A DNA stretch of 64,000 nucleotides. Source: Acidobacteriota bacterium. GTDB taxonomy: Bacteria > Actinomycetota > Acidimicrobiia > Acidimicrobiales > RAAP-2. Numbering within the stretch: position 1 is the first letter of the stretch; each line of letters opens with the position of its first letter. The notes below the pieces were generated by a model. That model did not search any database, was not told the origin of the DNA, and worked only from the letters and a program-made list of their open reading frames with translations. Below, piece by piece: positions 54,045-62,365 of the stretch. The stretch is taken from contig JAGWWX010000002.1 of assembly GCA_018970215.1 (NCBI GenBank), positions 1 to 64,000 on the forward strand, written 5' to 3'. The position numbers and the translations under genes are program-made.

Positions 54045-54391
54045 TGGAGGTGGCGGGAATCGAACCCGCGTCCGTGGGCTTCTCTATGAGCCTTCTCCGA
54101 GCGCAGCTAAAGAAAGATTGTCGAGAGCACTCCAGTCTTTAGCAACCTGAGTACTCCGTAGTTCACAAAATTTTCCCGTCGACTAGGTGAACTTTCACCG
54201 ACGGTAAGTCCCACTAAATGATGTCTGAGAACTAACCCGTGGGACTGGGGCTAGACAGACATCGCTGCACTAGGCAGCGAGCACAAGCTGAGGCTTGGCG
54301 TTTATATATTTTTCCGACTCTTTAACGTGGATCCGGAGACCACGGCTCGCTTCTCTCACTTTGACGACCTACGTCGAAACCGATCACCCCC
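54045..54391 (-). ncRNA. ssrA: Transfer-messenger RNA
   Basis: The tRNA-like ends form a 7-bp acceptor stem (GGGGGTG with CACCTCC), with the conserved GATCGGTTTCGACG near the 5' end and the T-arm GACGCGGGTTCGATTCCCGCC at the 3' end. CCA is not encoded. The tag reading frame is in the middle and ends in NAKPQLVLAA then TAG. Rescues stalled ribosomes together with SmpB, whose gene lies just upstream on the same strand. Confidence 0.96.
54270..54302 (-). other. tmRNA proteolysis-tag reading frame
   Basis: Frame reading N-A-K-P-Q-L-V-L-A-A-stop (TAG at 54270-54272). The C-terminal hydrophobic LVLAA fits the ClpXP/ClpAP-type degron ending in Leu-Ala-Ala. The exact resume codon, AAC or the next GCC, is not fixed by the sequence alone. 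Confidence 0.75.
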
Positions 54392-54451
54392 AAGTTGTTC
54401 GATTACTAAATCGGACTGTCATAGTACCTGTTGGGTACGACAGGCGGGGGC

Positions 54452-54970
54452 TCAGTACAACTTTTCGCCGTGTCGCCGGGCACGGTCCATCTCGCGTTGA
54501 GCATCTCTCTTCGCAATCTCTTGTCGTCGATCGTGTGCCTTACGTCCTCGAGCGAGGGCAATTTCCACCTTGGCACGCCCGTCTTTGAAATACATCTTCA
54601 GGGGGATAATGGTGAGGGGCTGTGTGGCCGTTTCGCTGCGCAGCTCGTTAATTTCAAATCGGTGCACGAGAAGCTTGCGCTTCCGATCGGGGTCGTGGGC
54701 ACCGAAGCCAAATCCGGTTTTCCACGGAGGTATGTGACTCTGAAACAACCACAGTTCATTCCCATCAATTCGGGCATACGCGTCGGCGATTTGAGCTTTT
54801 CCATCACGGAGGCTCTTGACTTCAGAGCCAGTTAAAACAATCCCGCACTCGAAGACGTCGACGATTTCGTAGTCGTGTCGGGCTCGTCGGTTGGTGGCGA
54901 CAATCTTGTCGCCGGTATCGGAGGCGCGAGCACTTGCTCGGCGCTCCTGCATTCGTTTCGCCCGAGCCAT
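54452..54970 (-). CDS. smpB: SsrA-binding protein
   Basis: 172 residues. IVATNRRARHDYEIVDVFECGIVLTGSEVKSLRDGKAQI is the OB-fold core of SmpB, with WLFQSHIPPW, LLVHRFEINEL and PLKMYFKDGRAKVEIALARG following, and the basic C-terminal tail AQREMDRARRHGEKLY that enters the ribosome decoding site. Longer than E. coli SmpB by an N-terminal extension of about 20 residues. Confidence 0.96.
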   Translation of the reverse strand: MARAKRMQERRASARASDTGDKIVATNRRARHDYEIVDVFECGIVLTGSEVKSLRDGKAQIADAYARIDGNELWLFQSHIPPWKTGFGFGAHDPDRKRKLLVHRFEINELRSETATQPLTIIPLKMYFKDGRAKVEIALARGRKAHDRRQEIAKRDAQREMDRARRHGEKLY

Positions 54971-54976
54971 ACCGCA

Positions 54977-54982
54977 ATCGTA
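54977..54982 (-). promoter_or_regulatory. -10 element for smpB
   Basis: TACGAT on the minus strand, six bases before ATG 54970; divergent from the mec promoter. Confidence 0.55.
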
Positions 54983-55004
54983 CCCAGCCTCTCACACCGC
55001 TCGG

Positions 55005-55010
55005 TAGGGT
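55005..55010 (+). promoter_or_regulatory. -10 element for the JAMM peptidase gene
   Basis: TAGGGT, six bases, GTG 55017. Confidence 0.55.
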
Positions 55011-55016
55011 AGGGCT

Positions 55017-55421
55017 GTGCTACGTATGAGCAACTCGCAGCGTGACGCGATGGTTGCGCACGTAATTCGCGCTTTGCCCCACGAAGGATGCGGTCTACTT
55101 CTCGGAAGTCTCGACGGACGTGTGTCAGAGGTCGTGCTGAGTAGCAATGTGGCGGCGTCCGCTCGCGTCTACGAGATTGACCCGAAGGTCTTACTCAAGA
55201 GCTATCGAACGGCCGAGAGTCGGGGAGAGGAAGTGGTGGGCTGCTTTCACTCCCATACCCATACCGACGCGTTTCCCAGTCCGACCGATATTGCTCAGGC
55301 ACCGGACCCCACGTGGCACTACGTCTTGATTTCTCTCCGAGCTGTTCCACCAACTGTGCGCAGCTACCGCATCGTTGACGGCGAGGTGTCGGAAGAAACC
55401 GTTGACATCACCGAAAATTAG
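55017..55421 (+). CDS. mec: JAMM/MPN metallopeptidase, Mec-like
   Basis: 134 residues. The zinc and catalytic residues are in place: Glu23 (PHEGCG), and H78, H80, S88 and D91 in HSHTHTDAFPSPTD. In mycobacteria Mec releases cysteine from the sulfur carrier CysO. Here mec, cysO and cysM are in the same order, with a DoxX gene between mec and cysO. The GTG at 55017 is set by the -10 element six bases upstream. Confidence 0.9.
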   Translation: MLRMSNSQRDAMVAHVIRALPHEGCGLLLGSLDGRVSEVVLSSNVAASARVYEIDPKVLLKSYRTAESRGEEVVGCFHSHTHTDAFPSPTDIAQAPDPTWHYVLISLRAVPPTVRSYRIVDGEVSEETVDITEN

Positions 55422-55469
55422 ATTCCGCATCTTTAGAATTGCGTGTCGTCAAATGACTAAGGAGTTCCC

Positions 55470-56003
55470 ATGGATTTTTTCCCCGACAACACCACGTTGA
55501 ACATTGCGCTCTGTATTGCGCGAGTCGGACTTGGACTGATGATCATGGCTCACGGCTACGCCAAAGTATTTCGCGGCGGGAGAATCGCTGGCACGGCCGG
55601 GTGGTTTGAGTCCATTGGCATGCGTCCAGGCAAACTCAACGCCATCATGGCCGCCGGTACCGAACTCGGGACAGGTGCGTTGCTGGTGGCAGGTTTCTTG
55701 ACGCCTCTGGCCGCTGCTGGACTCGTTGCGCTCATGACCGTCGCGATCGTGACCGTGCATCGAAAGAACGGATTCTTTGTCTATAACCCCGGTCAGGGCA
55801 TCGAGTACTGCGGCATCATCGCGTTATACGCACTATTCGTCGGTACATTCGGACCCGGGACGTACTCACTTGACAAAGCTCTCGACCTAAACATCTTCTT
55901 TAACGACACCCCCTCGCACGCCTTTTGGACGGTTGTGGTGGTCGGTGTGGGAGGTGCTGTCGTGCAGCTCCTCGCGGTCTACCGTCCTCCGCGTCAGGAC
56001 TGA
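55470..56003 (+). CDS. DoxX-family membrane protein
   Basis: 177 residues with four hydrophobic segments (LGLMIMAHGYAKVF, LGTGALLVAGFLTPLAAAGLVALM, IIALYALFVGTF, FWTVVVVGVGGAVVQLLAVY). The family includes a subunit of thiosulfate:quinone oxidoreductase and the mycobacterial DoxX that works with SodA and SseA against thiol stress. Its place inside a sulfur-carrier cluster fits a thiol-redox role. A clean Shine-Dalgarno AAGGAG lies six bases before the ATG. Confidence 0.85.
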   Translation: MDFFPDNTTLNIALCIARVGLGLMIMAHGYAKVFRGGRIAGTAGWFESIGMRPGKLNAIMAAGTELGTGALLVAGFLTPLAAAGLVALMTVAIVTVHRKNGFFVYNPGQGIEYCGIIALYALFVGTFGPGTYSLDKALDLNIFFNDTPSHAFWTVVVVGVGGAVVQLLAVYRPPRQD

Positions 56004-56083
56004 GCGATCAGTCGGGTTCGTTGAACCCGTAATATGTGACTAGTTCGGTCAACAATTGACCGTGTCCATTCGAAGAGGTTGAT

Positions 56084-56365
56084 GTGGCAATTACCGTACG
56101 TATTCCCACTGTTCTGCGGCCCGCCACCGGTGGTCAGGCGGTGATAGAGGGTGAAGGTACAACGATCGGTGCCGTTCTCGGCCGAATCGCCACCGACCAC
56201 CCTGGCGTGAAGCCTCAGTTGTTTCACGACGATGGCGCTCTTCATAAGTTTTTGAACGTCTATATCAATGATGATGACGTGAGGTACCTGGGTGGCCTCG
56301 AAGCACCCGTCGCCGACGGTGACGAGATCACACTCTTGCCGGCCGTTGCCGGTGGAGCCGTGTGA
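56084..56365 (+). CDS. cysO: CysO-like ubiquitin-fold sulfur carrier
   Basis: 93 residues with the MoaD/ThiS fold: ITVRIPTVLRPATGGQAVI, HKFLNVYINDDDVRYLGGL and the C-terminal ADGDEITLLPAVAGG. Mycobacterial CysO ends at the Gly-Gly that carries sulfur as a thiocarboxylate. Here two more residues, Ala-Val, follow G90-G91, so the tail needs trimming before activation. The adjoining JAMM peptidase gene is a candidate for that. The stop overlaps the cysM start (GTGA). A Shine-Dalgarno AGAGG precedes GTG 56084. Confidence 0.92.
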   Translation: MAITVRIPTVLRPATGGQAVIEGEGTTIGAVLGRIATDHPGVKPQLFHDDGALHKFLNVYINDDDVRYLGGLEAPVADGDEITLLPAVAGGAV

Positions 56366-57327
56366 CGCGCTACGCCTCGGTACTCGATCTCATCGGCAAC
56401 ACGCCGATGATTGACGCCAGTGCACTTTCACCGAATCCTTCCGTCAAAATTTGGGTGAAGTTGGAAGGTCGTAATCCTGCGGGTTCCGTCAAAGACCGTG
56501 TGGCCTACAGCCTGGTTGCCGCTGCGGAAGCGGACGGCCGGCTCATTCCCGGACAGCCGGGTCAAACTCTGATTGAGCCCAGCAGTGGTAACACGGGCAT
56601 CGCTCTCGCCATGGTGTGTCGACTGAAGGGCTACCACTTAAAGGTTGTCTTGCCATCCAACGTCTCTCCGGAGCGACGTCAACTACTGGAAGTGTGGGGA
56701 GCGGAGATTATTGACTCTCCCGGTTCCGAGGGAAGCAATGGAGCAGTGCGCAAAGCTCAACAGCTCGCAGCCGAGAATCCCGCGTGGGTCTTCTTGTACC
56801 AGTACGCCAATCCGGCCAATCCTTTGGCTCACTACACGACGACTGGCCCCGAAATCATCGCCGACGTTCCTGAAATCACTCACTTTGTTGCGGGGCTCGG
56901 AACTTCAGGAACACTGATGGGCGTCGGACGGTTCTTGAAAGAACGTGTTCCTGACGTCAAGATTTGGGCGATTGAGCCACCCAGTGGCGAAATGGTCGAT
57001 GGGCTCCGATCGCTGGACGACGGCTATATCCCACCGGTCTTCACTGACAATGACGGCGCGCATCTGCTGGATCGCCGTGTCGTCGTCCGACCGAAAGAAT
57101 CGCTGGAGTGGGTTCGCCGAATGTCGGAGATCGGACTCTTCGTCGGTATTAGTTCCGGGGCCATCTTGGCCGGGGCGGTGAAGTGTGCCATGACCATCCC
57201 GGAGGGGGAGTCGGCGCACATCGTAACCATCGCCTGCGACGATGGTTGGAAATATCTGTCAACTGGTGCGTGGACTGATGACTTAGACGACGTCGTCGAG
57301 CGCGCCAAACGAATCATCTACTTTTAG
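56362..57327 (+). CDS. cysM: CysO-dependent cysteine synthase
   Basis: 321 residues, PLP enzyme. Lys44 in [10 protein letters not shown] binds [16 protein letters not shown] and [13 protein letters not shown] are the cofactor-binding loops. The C-terminal [14 protein letters not shown] matches mycobacterial CysM, which uses CysO-thiocarboxylate and O-phosphoserine instead of sulfide and O-acetylserine. Coupled by a four-base overlap to cysO. The route is suited to oxidising conditions. Confidence 0.93.
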   Translation: MTRYASVLDLIGNTPMIDASALSPNPSVKIWVKLEGRNPAGSVKDRVAYSLVAAAEADGRLIPGQPGQTLIEPSSGNTGIALAMVCRLKGYHLKVVLPSNVSPERRQLLEVWGAEIIDSPGSEGSNGAVRKAQQLAAENPAWVFLYQYANPANPLAHYTTTGPEIIADVPEITHFVAGLGTSGTLMGVGRFLKERVPDVKIWAIEPPSGEMVDGLRSLDDGYIPPVFTDNDGAHLLDRRVVVRPKESLEWVRRMSEIGLFVGISSGAILAGAVKCAMTIPEGESAHIVTIACDDGWKYLSTGAWTDDLDDVVERAKRIIYF

Positions 57328-57373
57328 TTCTACGCGAACTACGGTTCTGAGGTACCGCGACGAGGGGACCGAC

Positions 57374-58114
57374 ATGACACGAGCAGATGGTCGAGCACAC
57401 GACGAGCTTCGACCACTTACGTTTGAGCGCGACTTCACAGTTTTTGCGGCCGGTTCGGTCTTGGTTAGCTTTGGGCGCACGAGAGTTATCTGCACTGCGT
57501 CAATTGCCGATGACGTTCCGCGATGGCTGAAAGGTTCCGGGCGCGGATGGGTGACTGCGGAGTACTCCATGCTGCCGGGTTCAACTCCCGATCGAGCATC
57601 ACGTGAAGCGGCGAAGGGTAAGCAATCGGGTCGCACACAAGAGATTCAGCGCCTCATCGCCCGCTCACTTCGTGCAGTGACGAACCTTGACGCCATGCCC
57701 GATGTACAGATAACCGTGGACTGTGACGTCATTCAGGCCGACGGGGGAACGCGGACTGCGTCAATCTGTGGCGGCTATGTCGCACTCCACGATGCACTCA
57801 CTCGCCTCGTCGACGAAGGAGTTCTTGGCACACACGCTTTGACCGATGCCGTGGCGGCGGTGTCGGTGGGGATTATCGACGGCGTGCCCATGCTTGATCT
57901 TCCGTACGAAGAAGATTCACGCGCCGATGTGGACATGAATGTGGTTATGACGGGCAACGGACGGTTTGTTGAAGTCCAAGGCACGGCCGAGCACAATTCT
58001 TTTTCACGTCGCGAACTCGATGAGTTGCTCGGACTTGCGGAACACGGTTTGCGCGACATCGTGGCGGCACAACGTCACGTTCTCGCAACTCCTCCGCCAC
58101 CGCGTATTCGATGA
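57374..58114 (+). CDS. rph: Ribonuclease PH
   Basis: 246 residues. [20 protein letters not shown] at the N-terminus, [33 protein letters not shown] and the conserved [22 protein letters not shown]-type stretch, all intact. It removes tRNA 3' tails using phosphate. A GAGGGG Shine-Dalgarno lies six bases before ATG 57374. It overlaps rdgB by four bases, the standard actinobacterial rph-rdgB pair. Confidence 0.95.
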   Translation: MTRADGRAHDELRPLTFERDFTVFAAGSVLVSFGRTRVICTASIADDVPRWLKGSGRGWVTAEYSMLPGSTPDRASREAAKGKQSGRTQEIQRLIARSLRAVTNLDAMPDVQITVDCDVIQADGGTRTASICGGYVALHDALTRLVDEGVLGTHALTDAVAAVSVGIIDGVPMLDLPYEEDSRADVDMNVVMTGNGRFVEVQGTAEHNSFSRRELDELLGLAEHGLRDIVAAQRHVLATPPPPRIR

Positions 58115-58698
58115 AAACGTTCGTTCTCGCCACGGCCAACCCCGATAAGGCGCGAGAGATCGAAGAAATTCTTTCCCCCATTGGGATCACGCTGCTTGCT
58201 CGACCGACAGAGGTGCCTGACGTCGTTGAAGACGGCGAGACGCTGGAAGACAACGCGCTGTTAAAGGCGCGAGCGCTCGTTGACGCCACTGGTCGAGCAG
58301 CGATTGCCGATGACACGGGTCTCTTTGTGGACGCGTTAGGGGGAGCGCCCGGTGTTTTGTCGGCACGCTACGCCGGCGACCATGCGACGTACGCGGACAA
58401 CTGCCGCAAGTTGCTCGCTGAGTTGCACGGTGTCGCAATGAGCGACCGTACGGCTCGGTTTCGTACCGTCGCGGCGGTCGCGTATCCCGACGGATCGTGG
58501 TTTGTCGTTGACGGTGAGGTGGAGGGTCTGATAGCCGAGGCAGAATCTGGATCGAATGGTTTTGGCTACGACCCACTCTTTATGCCGGAGACCGGTCGAG
58601 GCCGGACAATGGCCCAGCTCAGTTCGGATGAGAAGCACGCACTGTCTCACCGTGGCAATGCATTTCGAGCCCTCGCCGAGGCCCTCGCCGACCGTTAG
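58111..58698 (+). CDS. rdgB: XTP/dITP diphosphatase
   Basis: 195 residues. [35 protein letters not shown] and [26 protein letters not shown] contain the substrate and metal residues; [11 protein letters not shown] and [11 protein letters not shown] follow. It hydrolyses non-canonical purine nucleoside triphosphates to keep them out of DNA and RNA. Confidence 0.95.
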   Translation: MKTFVLATANPDKAREIEEILSPIGITLLARPTEVPDVVEDGETLEDNALLKARALVDATGRAAIADDTGLFVDALGGAPGVLSARYAGDHATYADNCRKLLAELHGVAMSDRTARFRTVAAVAYPDGSWFVVDGEVEGLIAEAESGSNGFGYDPLFMPETGRGRTMAQLSSDEKHALSHRGNAFRALAEALADR

Positions 58699-58718
58699 AA
58701 AGTGAACGCGCACACCTT

Positions 58719-58724
58719 TAGGGT
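58719..58724 (+). promoter_or_regulatory. -10 element for the LON-domain gene
   Basis: TAGGGT, six bases, GTG 58731. Confidence 0.55.
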
Positions 58725-58730
58725 GACGTC

Positions 58731-59384
58731 GTGAGCACGCCCTACGAACTACCGATGTTTCCCCTATCGGTCGTTGCCATGCCACACGAGCCAATGTCGT
58801 TGCAAGTGTTTGAGTCGCGCTACCACCAGTTGCTCGACGACGTGGGACCGCACGGAAAGTTTGGAACCTGTCTCATCGAGCACGGCTCGGAAGTGGGTGG
58901 CGGTGATGTTCGTTCCTCCATTGGCACTCTCCTGGAAATTCGCATGATGACGCCCTTGACGTCCGGAACCACCTTGTTGTTTGTGGTGGGATTGGGCCGG
59001 ATTGCAGTGCAGTCGTGGTTGCCTGAAGAGTCGTATCCCCGCGCCCTCGTCGTCGACCTCACCGACTCTGGTGCTCCACGCGAGGATGTCCTTTCAACGG
59101 CGAAATCATCGGTCCGAGCGGTAAGAAACTTGGAAAACGAAATTTTTGTCGATATGGCAACCGCTATGTGCGACTTCGACCATGATCCCGTCTTGGCGGG
59201 TTGGCAGTGCTGCGCCTTCGCTTCAATGAACCAACGCGATCGGCAGAGCGTTCTGGCGAAGAATGACACCAACGAACGACTCGCTCTCGTTGCTGAAATC
59301 TCGTGCGAGCGTTACGGAGATCTTCAACGCCAGATTGCGGCGCAGGGCGGCGATGATGCCTTTAATCGATTTGAGAGCGACTAG
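58731..59384 (+). CDS. LON substrate-binding-domain protein
   Basis: 217 residues corresponding only to the N-terminal substrate-binding domain of Lon proteases (ELPMFPLSVVAMPHEPMSLQVFESRY at the start). It has neither ATPase nor protease domain. Stand-alone versions are common in bacteria and of unclear role, perhaps as adaptors for protein quality control. It converges on the FKBP gene with a four-base overlap. Confidence 0.85.
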   Translation: MSTPYELPMFPLSVVAMPHEPMSLQVFESRYHQLLDDVGPHGKFGTCLIEHGSEVGGGDVRSSIGTLLEIRMMTPLTSGTTLLFVVGLGRIAVQSWLPEESYPRALVVDLTDSGAPREDVLSTAKSSVRAVRNLENEIFVDMATAMCDFDHDPVLAGWQCCAFASMNQRDRQSVLAKNDTNERLALVAEISCERYGDLQRQIAAQGGDDAFNRFESD

Positions 59385-59749
59385 CGAACTTCGTAGAGGT
59401 CGACGACAAAAATGAGCGTTTCGTTGGGCTTGATAACGCCACCAGCGCCACGTTCGCCGTATCCCAGGTGCGAGGGAATCACCAGGCGGCGCCGTCCACC
59501 GACTTTCATTCCGGCGACCCCTTGGTCCCAGCCCTGAATGACCATTCCGGCTCCCAGGGGGAACTCAAACTTGTCGCCGCGGTTCCAGGATGCATCGAAC
59601 TCTTCTCCCGTCGAAGCTGAAACTCCCACGTAGTGGACGACAACGTTGCGACCGGCTACCGCTTCGGCACCGTCACCGACGATGATGTCCTCAACGATGA
59701 GTTCTGTAGGTGCGCTTCCGAGATGTGGTTCGACGACTGGCTTTGACAT
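59381..59749 (-). CDS. FKBP-type peptidyl-prolyl isomerase
   Basis: 122 residues: a single FKBP domain with VVHYVGVSASTGEEFDASW, FPLGAGMVIQGWDQGVAGMKVGGRR and HLGYGERGAGGVIKPNETLIFVVDL, covering the substrate pocket. No signal peptide, so it is cytoplasmic, and short N-terminal extension only. Confidence 0.93.
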   Translation of the reverse strand: MSKPVVEPHLGSAPTELIVEDIIVGDGAEAVAGRNVVVHYVGVSASTGEEFDASWNRGDKFEFPLGAGMVIQGWDQGVAGMKVGGRRRLVIPSHLGYGERGAGGVIKPNETLIFVVDLYEVR

Positions 59750-59755
59750 ACGAGA

Positions 59756-59761
59756 ATCTTA
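59756..59761 (-). promoter_or_regulatory. -10 element for the FKBP gene
   Basis: TAAGAT on the minus strand, six bases before ATG 59749. It overlaps the stop codon of the helicase gene, so FKBP can be transcribed separately. Confidence 0.55.
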
Positions 59762-61483
59762 CGAGCGAGGACGTCGTGATTCGAGGACTCGAATATTGCG
59801 CCCCTCAAATCCTTTCGGTCCGCGCGTTACGTCGACCGAGACCTTCTGTCCTTTACGTAGTCCGCGGATCGATCGGTCCATGATCTGACTGTGGTGGAGA
59901 AATAGCTCGTTACCTTGCGGATCCGTAGCGAATCCGTAACCCTTGGTGTCGTTGAAGAATGTGACGGTTACCACGGGGCCACGTCGTCCCGCTCCCGACC
60001 GGACGCTGTCGGGACGACTGGTGCGGGCTGACCGCTCTCCCGATGCGTTGCCCCGACTCCGAGTATCGCGATTTTCCTCGCGCGGGGGTCGCTCGCGGCG
60101 TGGGCTGCCGGACGATCCGTCGTGACGAGAGTTGCGTTCACGACGTGGGGCGTGTTCAGTGCGGGTGCCACGGCTCGAGCGTTCCGTGCGTGTCTCGCGC
60201 GTCTTGTTCCGCGTGGTCGATGGCTTTGATTCGCGCGATGAGGTGTGATCGCGAGATTCTTCCTCGTTGATGAGGGCACGAATCGAGTCCAAACTCGGCG
60301 CCGGCGCCGCCTTAGTGGCTCGACCAATAAGGGGAGCCATCGAGAGTTCGCGCACGACGAGCTGTTGTGGTGTGGCGTCGTCGCGCTTATCGACGCGGGG
60401 TGTAAAACCGAGCTCTTTTTGCATTCGCTTGGTCTTGCCAATGAGATCGGGAAGGATGATGGACACAACCGTTCCCGTTTCCCCGGCCCGTCCAGTGCGG
60501 CCGGAACGGTGAATGTAATCTTCGCTCTGCTGCGGTGGGTCGTAGTGGATGACGCACGGTAGTGCTTCGATGTGAATACCTCGAGCGGCGACATCGGTAG
60601 CTACGAGAACGTCGGCACGACCTTCCACAACTGAAGCGAGCGCCTTTTCGCGCTGCGATTGGGAACGATCGCCGTGGATTGCGACGGCACGAATCTTCTT
60701 TTGTTCGAGCTGGTGCGCGAGTCGGTCGGCACCGTGCTTGGTCTTGCAGAACACGATGGCACGACCAAATTCATTGACGAGGTCGACAACAGTGGAGACG
60801 CGAGCATCTTTGGACGTATTCCAAAAGAAGTGATTTACTTCACTCGGCTCCGAGTCTCCTACGACATCGTGAACTGCCGGATCGTGCGTGAACTCTGACA
60901 CCAGCGAGCGGACTTCTTGCCCCAAGGTGGCTGAGAACAACATGACGTGTCGTGATTCATTGGTTTGACTTATCAAGCGTCGTACCGCCGGGGCGAAGCC
61001 CATATCAGCCATTCGGTCGGCCTCGTCAATCACCACGGTGGTGACCGCCGTGAGGTCGAGGTCGTCTTGTTCGAGAAGATCTTCAAGGCGACCGGGACAC
61101 GCCACAATGATGTCGACTCCTTGCGAGAGTGCGCGACGAGCGTGTTTATACGACGTGCCGCCATACACGGTGATGATGCGGCGACCTCGGTCAGGCGTAA
61201 GAGCCGCAAGTTCTTTTTGAACTTGGGCGGCGAGTTCACGCGTCGGAACGAGTACGAGGCCGTGAGGCTGGTAGGGCGACGCCTTGGTGGTGCGAGCCAA
61301 CAAAGCGAGACCAAAGGCAAGTGTTTTTCCCGAGCCCGTGGGAGCACGCCCCACGATGTCTCGGCCAGCGAGGGCATCGGGCAAGGCCGCGGCCTGAATG
61401 GGGAACGGGGATTCAATACCTTGCGCGGCTAAGCGATTTACGAGTGGGCGCGGCACGCCAAGGTCAGCAAATGAAACGGACAT
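59759..61483 (-). CDS. DEAD-box RNA helicase with C-terminal cold-shock domain
   Basis: 574 residues from ATG 61483 (MSVSFADLGVPRPLV). The core has the Q-motif PFPIQAAAL, PTGSGKT, PTRELA, VIDEADRM, SAT and HRSGRTGR. Then comes a charged, disordered region of about 120 residues rich in Arg, Ser and Glu, and last a cold-shock domain (VTFFNDTKGYGFATDPQGNE with RNP1-like KGYGFA and RNP2-like LFLHHS). It probably unwinds structured RNA, with the cold-shock domain adding single-strand binding. The fusion of the two cold-response modules is uncommon. Confidence 0.88.
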   Translation of the reverse strand: MSVSFADLGVPRPLVNRLAAQGIESPFPIQAAALPDALAGRDIVGRAPTGSGKTLAFGLALLARTTKASPYQPHGLVLVPTRELAAQVQKELAALTPDRGRRIITVYGGTSYKHARRALSQGVDIIVACPGRLEDLLEQDDLDLTAVTTVVIDEADRMADMGFAPAVRRLISQTNESRHVMLFSATLGQEVRSLVSEFTHDPAVHDVVGDSEPSEVNHFFWNTSKDARVSTVVDLVNEFGRAIVFCKTKHGADRLAHQLEQKKIRAVAIHGDRSQSQREKALASVVEGRADVLVATDVAARGIHIEALPCVIHYDPPQQSEDYIHRSGRTGRAGETGTVVSIILPDLIGKTKRMQKELGFTPRVDKRDDATPQQLVVRELSMAPLIGRATKAAPAPSLDSIRALINEEESRDHTSSRESKPSTTRNKTRETRTERSSRGTRTEHAPRRERNSRHDGSSGSPRRERPPREENRDTRSRGNASGERSARTSRPDSVRSGAGRRGPVVTVTFFNDTKGYGFATDPQGNELFLHHSQIMDRSIRGLRKGQKVSVDVTRGPKGFEGRNIRVLESRRPRS

Positions 61484-61634
61484 AGTCAAGGTCTCCCGAC
61501 ACTGTTGGAAAAGCAATGAGTCCAACTCGAGAGACAGCTCCGAATCGGGCTCCACCGCAATCTGCGGCACATTACGACAGCCCAGTGAGGTTAGTCGTTA
61601 TGGCATCGTTGCGCAAGGGCATTCTTTTACTTCG

Positions 61635-61717
61635 TGCGGGCGAGAGGACTTGAACCTCCACTCCCTTTCAGGAACTGGGACCTAAACCCAGCGCGTCTGC
61701 CATTTCGCCACGCCCGC
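61635..61717 (-). tRNA. tRNA-Leu (anticodon TAG)
   Basis: Acceptor stem GCGGGCG/CGCCCGC, anticodon stem CTGGG-TTTAGGT-CCCAG giving TAG, a long variable arm (TTCCTGAAAGGGA) as expected for Leu, and T-arm GAGGTTCAAGTCCTC. The CCA end is not encoded. It sits in the 291-base gap between the helicase and clpP, which holds nothing else I can identify apart from promoter sequence. Confidence 0.95.
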
Positions 61718-61762
61718 AGGAGTACCAGCCTAGGACTTCGCTGTCATCTCACACCCTCCGGG

Positions 61763-61768
61763 TAGATT
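61763..61768 (+). promoter_or_regulatory. -10 element for clpP
   Basis: TAGATT, six bases, ATG 61775. Confidence 0.55.
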
Positions 61769-61774
61769 GACACT

Positions 61775-62365
61775 ATGCATAATGCTCAGTTCTCGAATGG
61801 TCCGGCCGCCGTGGATCTCAATCAGCGTCTACTGAAAGAGCGGATTGTGTTTCTTGGGTCCCAAGTGGATCAAGAGTCTGCAAACCGGATCTGCGCGGAA
61901 CTGCTGCTTCTCGAGGCCGATGACCCCGCAAAGGACATCAGTCTCTACATCAACTCTCCCGGTGGGTCGGTAACCGATGGACTGGCGATTTACGACACGA
62001 TGCAGTACGTGGCGTGCGATATTCGCACCATCTGCATTGGCATGGCCGCCTCGATGGGGCAGTTTCTCCTGTGCGCGGGTGCCCCGGGGAAGCGGTTCGC
62101 CCTGCCGCACAGCCGTATTTTGATGCACCAACCCCACGCGGGAGGCATGCAGGGTCAGGCATCCGATATCGCTATCCAGGCGGAGCAGATTGTCTACCTG
62201 AAGAAGATGTTGGCTGAACGAATCGCCCACCACACGGGACGACCCCTCGACAAAATTGAAGCTGACTCCGACCGTGACCGTTGGTTTACGGCGCAAGAGG
62301 CGATGGAGTACGGCTTCATTGATGCCGTCATCGACCGCTCGTCTCTCGCGGCGGGGAGCCATTGA
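61775..62365 (+). CDS. clpP: ATP-dependent Clp protease proteolytic subunit
   Basis: 196 residues. Catalytic triad Ser93 (GMAASMGQF), His118 (RILMHQP) and Asp168 (DSDRDRWF). It forms the serine protease barrel used by ClpX and ClpC. The gene stands alone, not as a clpP1-clpP2-clpX set, so it may be an additional or the second ClpP. Its stop overlaps the following transporter gene by four bases. Confidence 0.94.
   Translation: MHNAQFSNGPAAVDLNQRLLKERIVFLGSQVDQESANRICAELLLLEADDPAKDISLYINSPGGSVTDGLAIYDTMQYVACDIRTICIGMAASMGQFLLCAGAPGKRFALPHSRILMHQPHAGGMQGQASDIAIQAEQIVYLKKMLAERIAHHTGRPLDKIEADSDRDRWFTAQEAMEYGFIDAVIDRSSLAAGSH

Noticed and set aside
54045-54110. A tRNA-like 3' half with a T-arm
   Set aside because: It has no anticodon arm nearby; it pairs with the segment near 54391 as part of tmRNA.
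61484-61570. Longer N-terminus for the DEAD helicase
   Set aside because: The added residues are not helicase-like, and MSVSFADLGVPRPLV at 61483 is the typical start.
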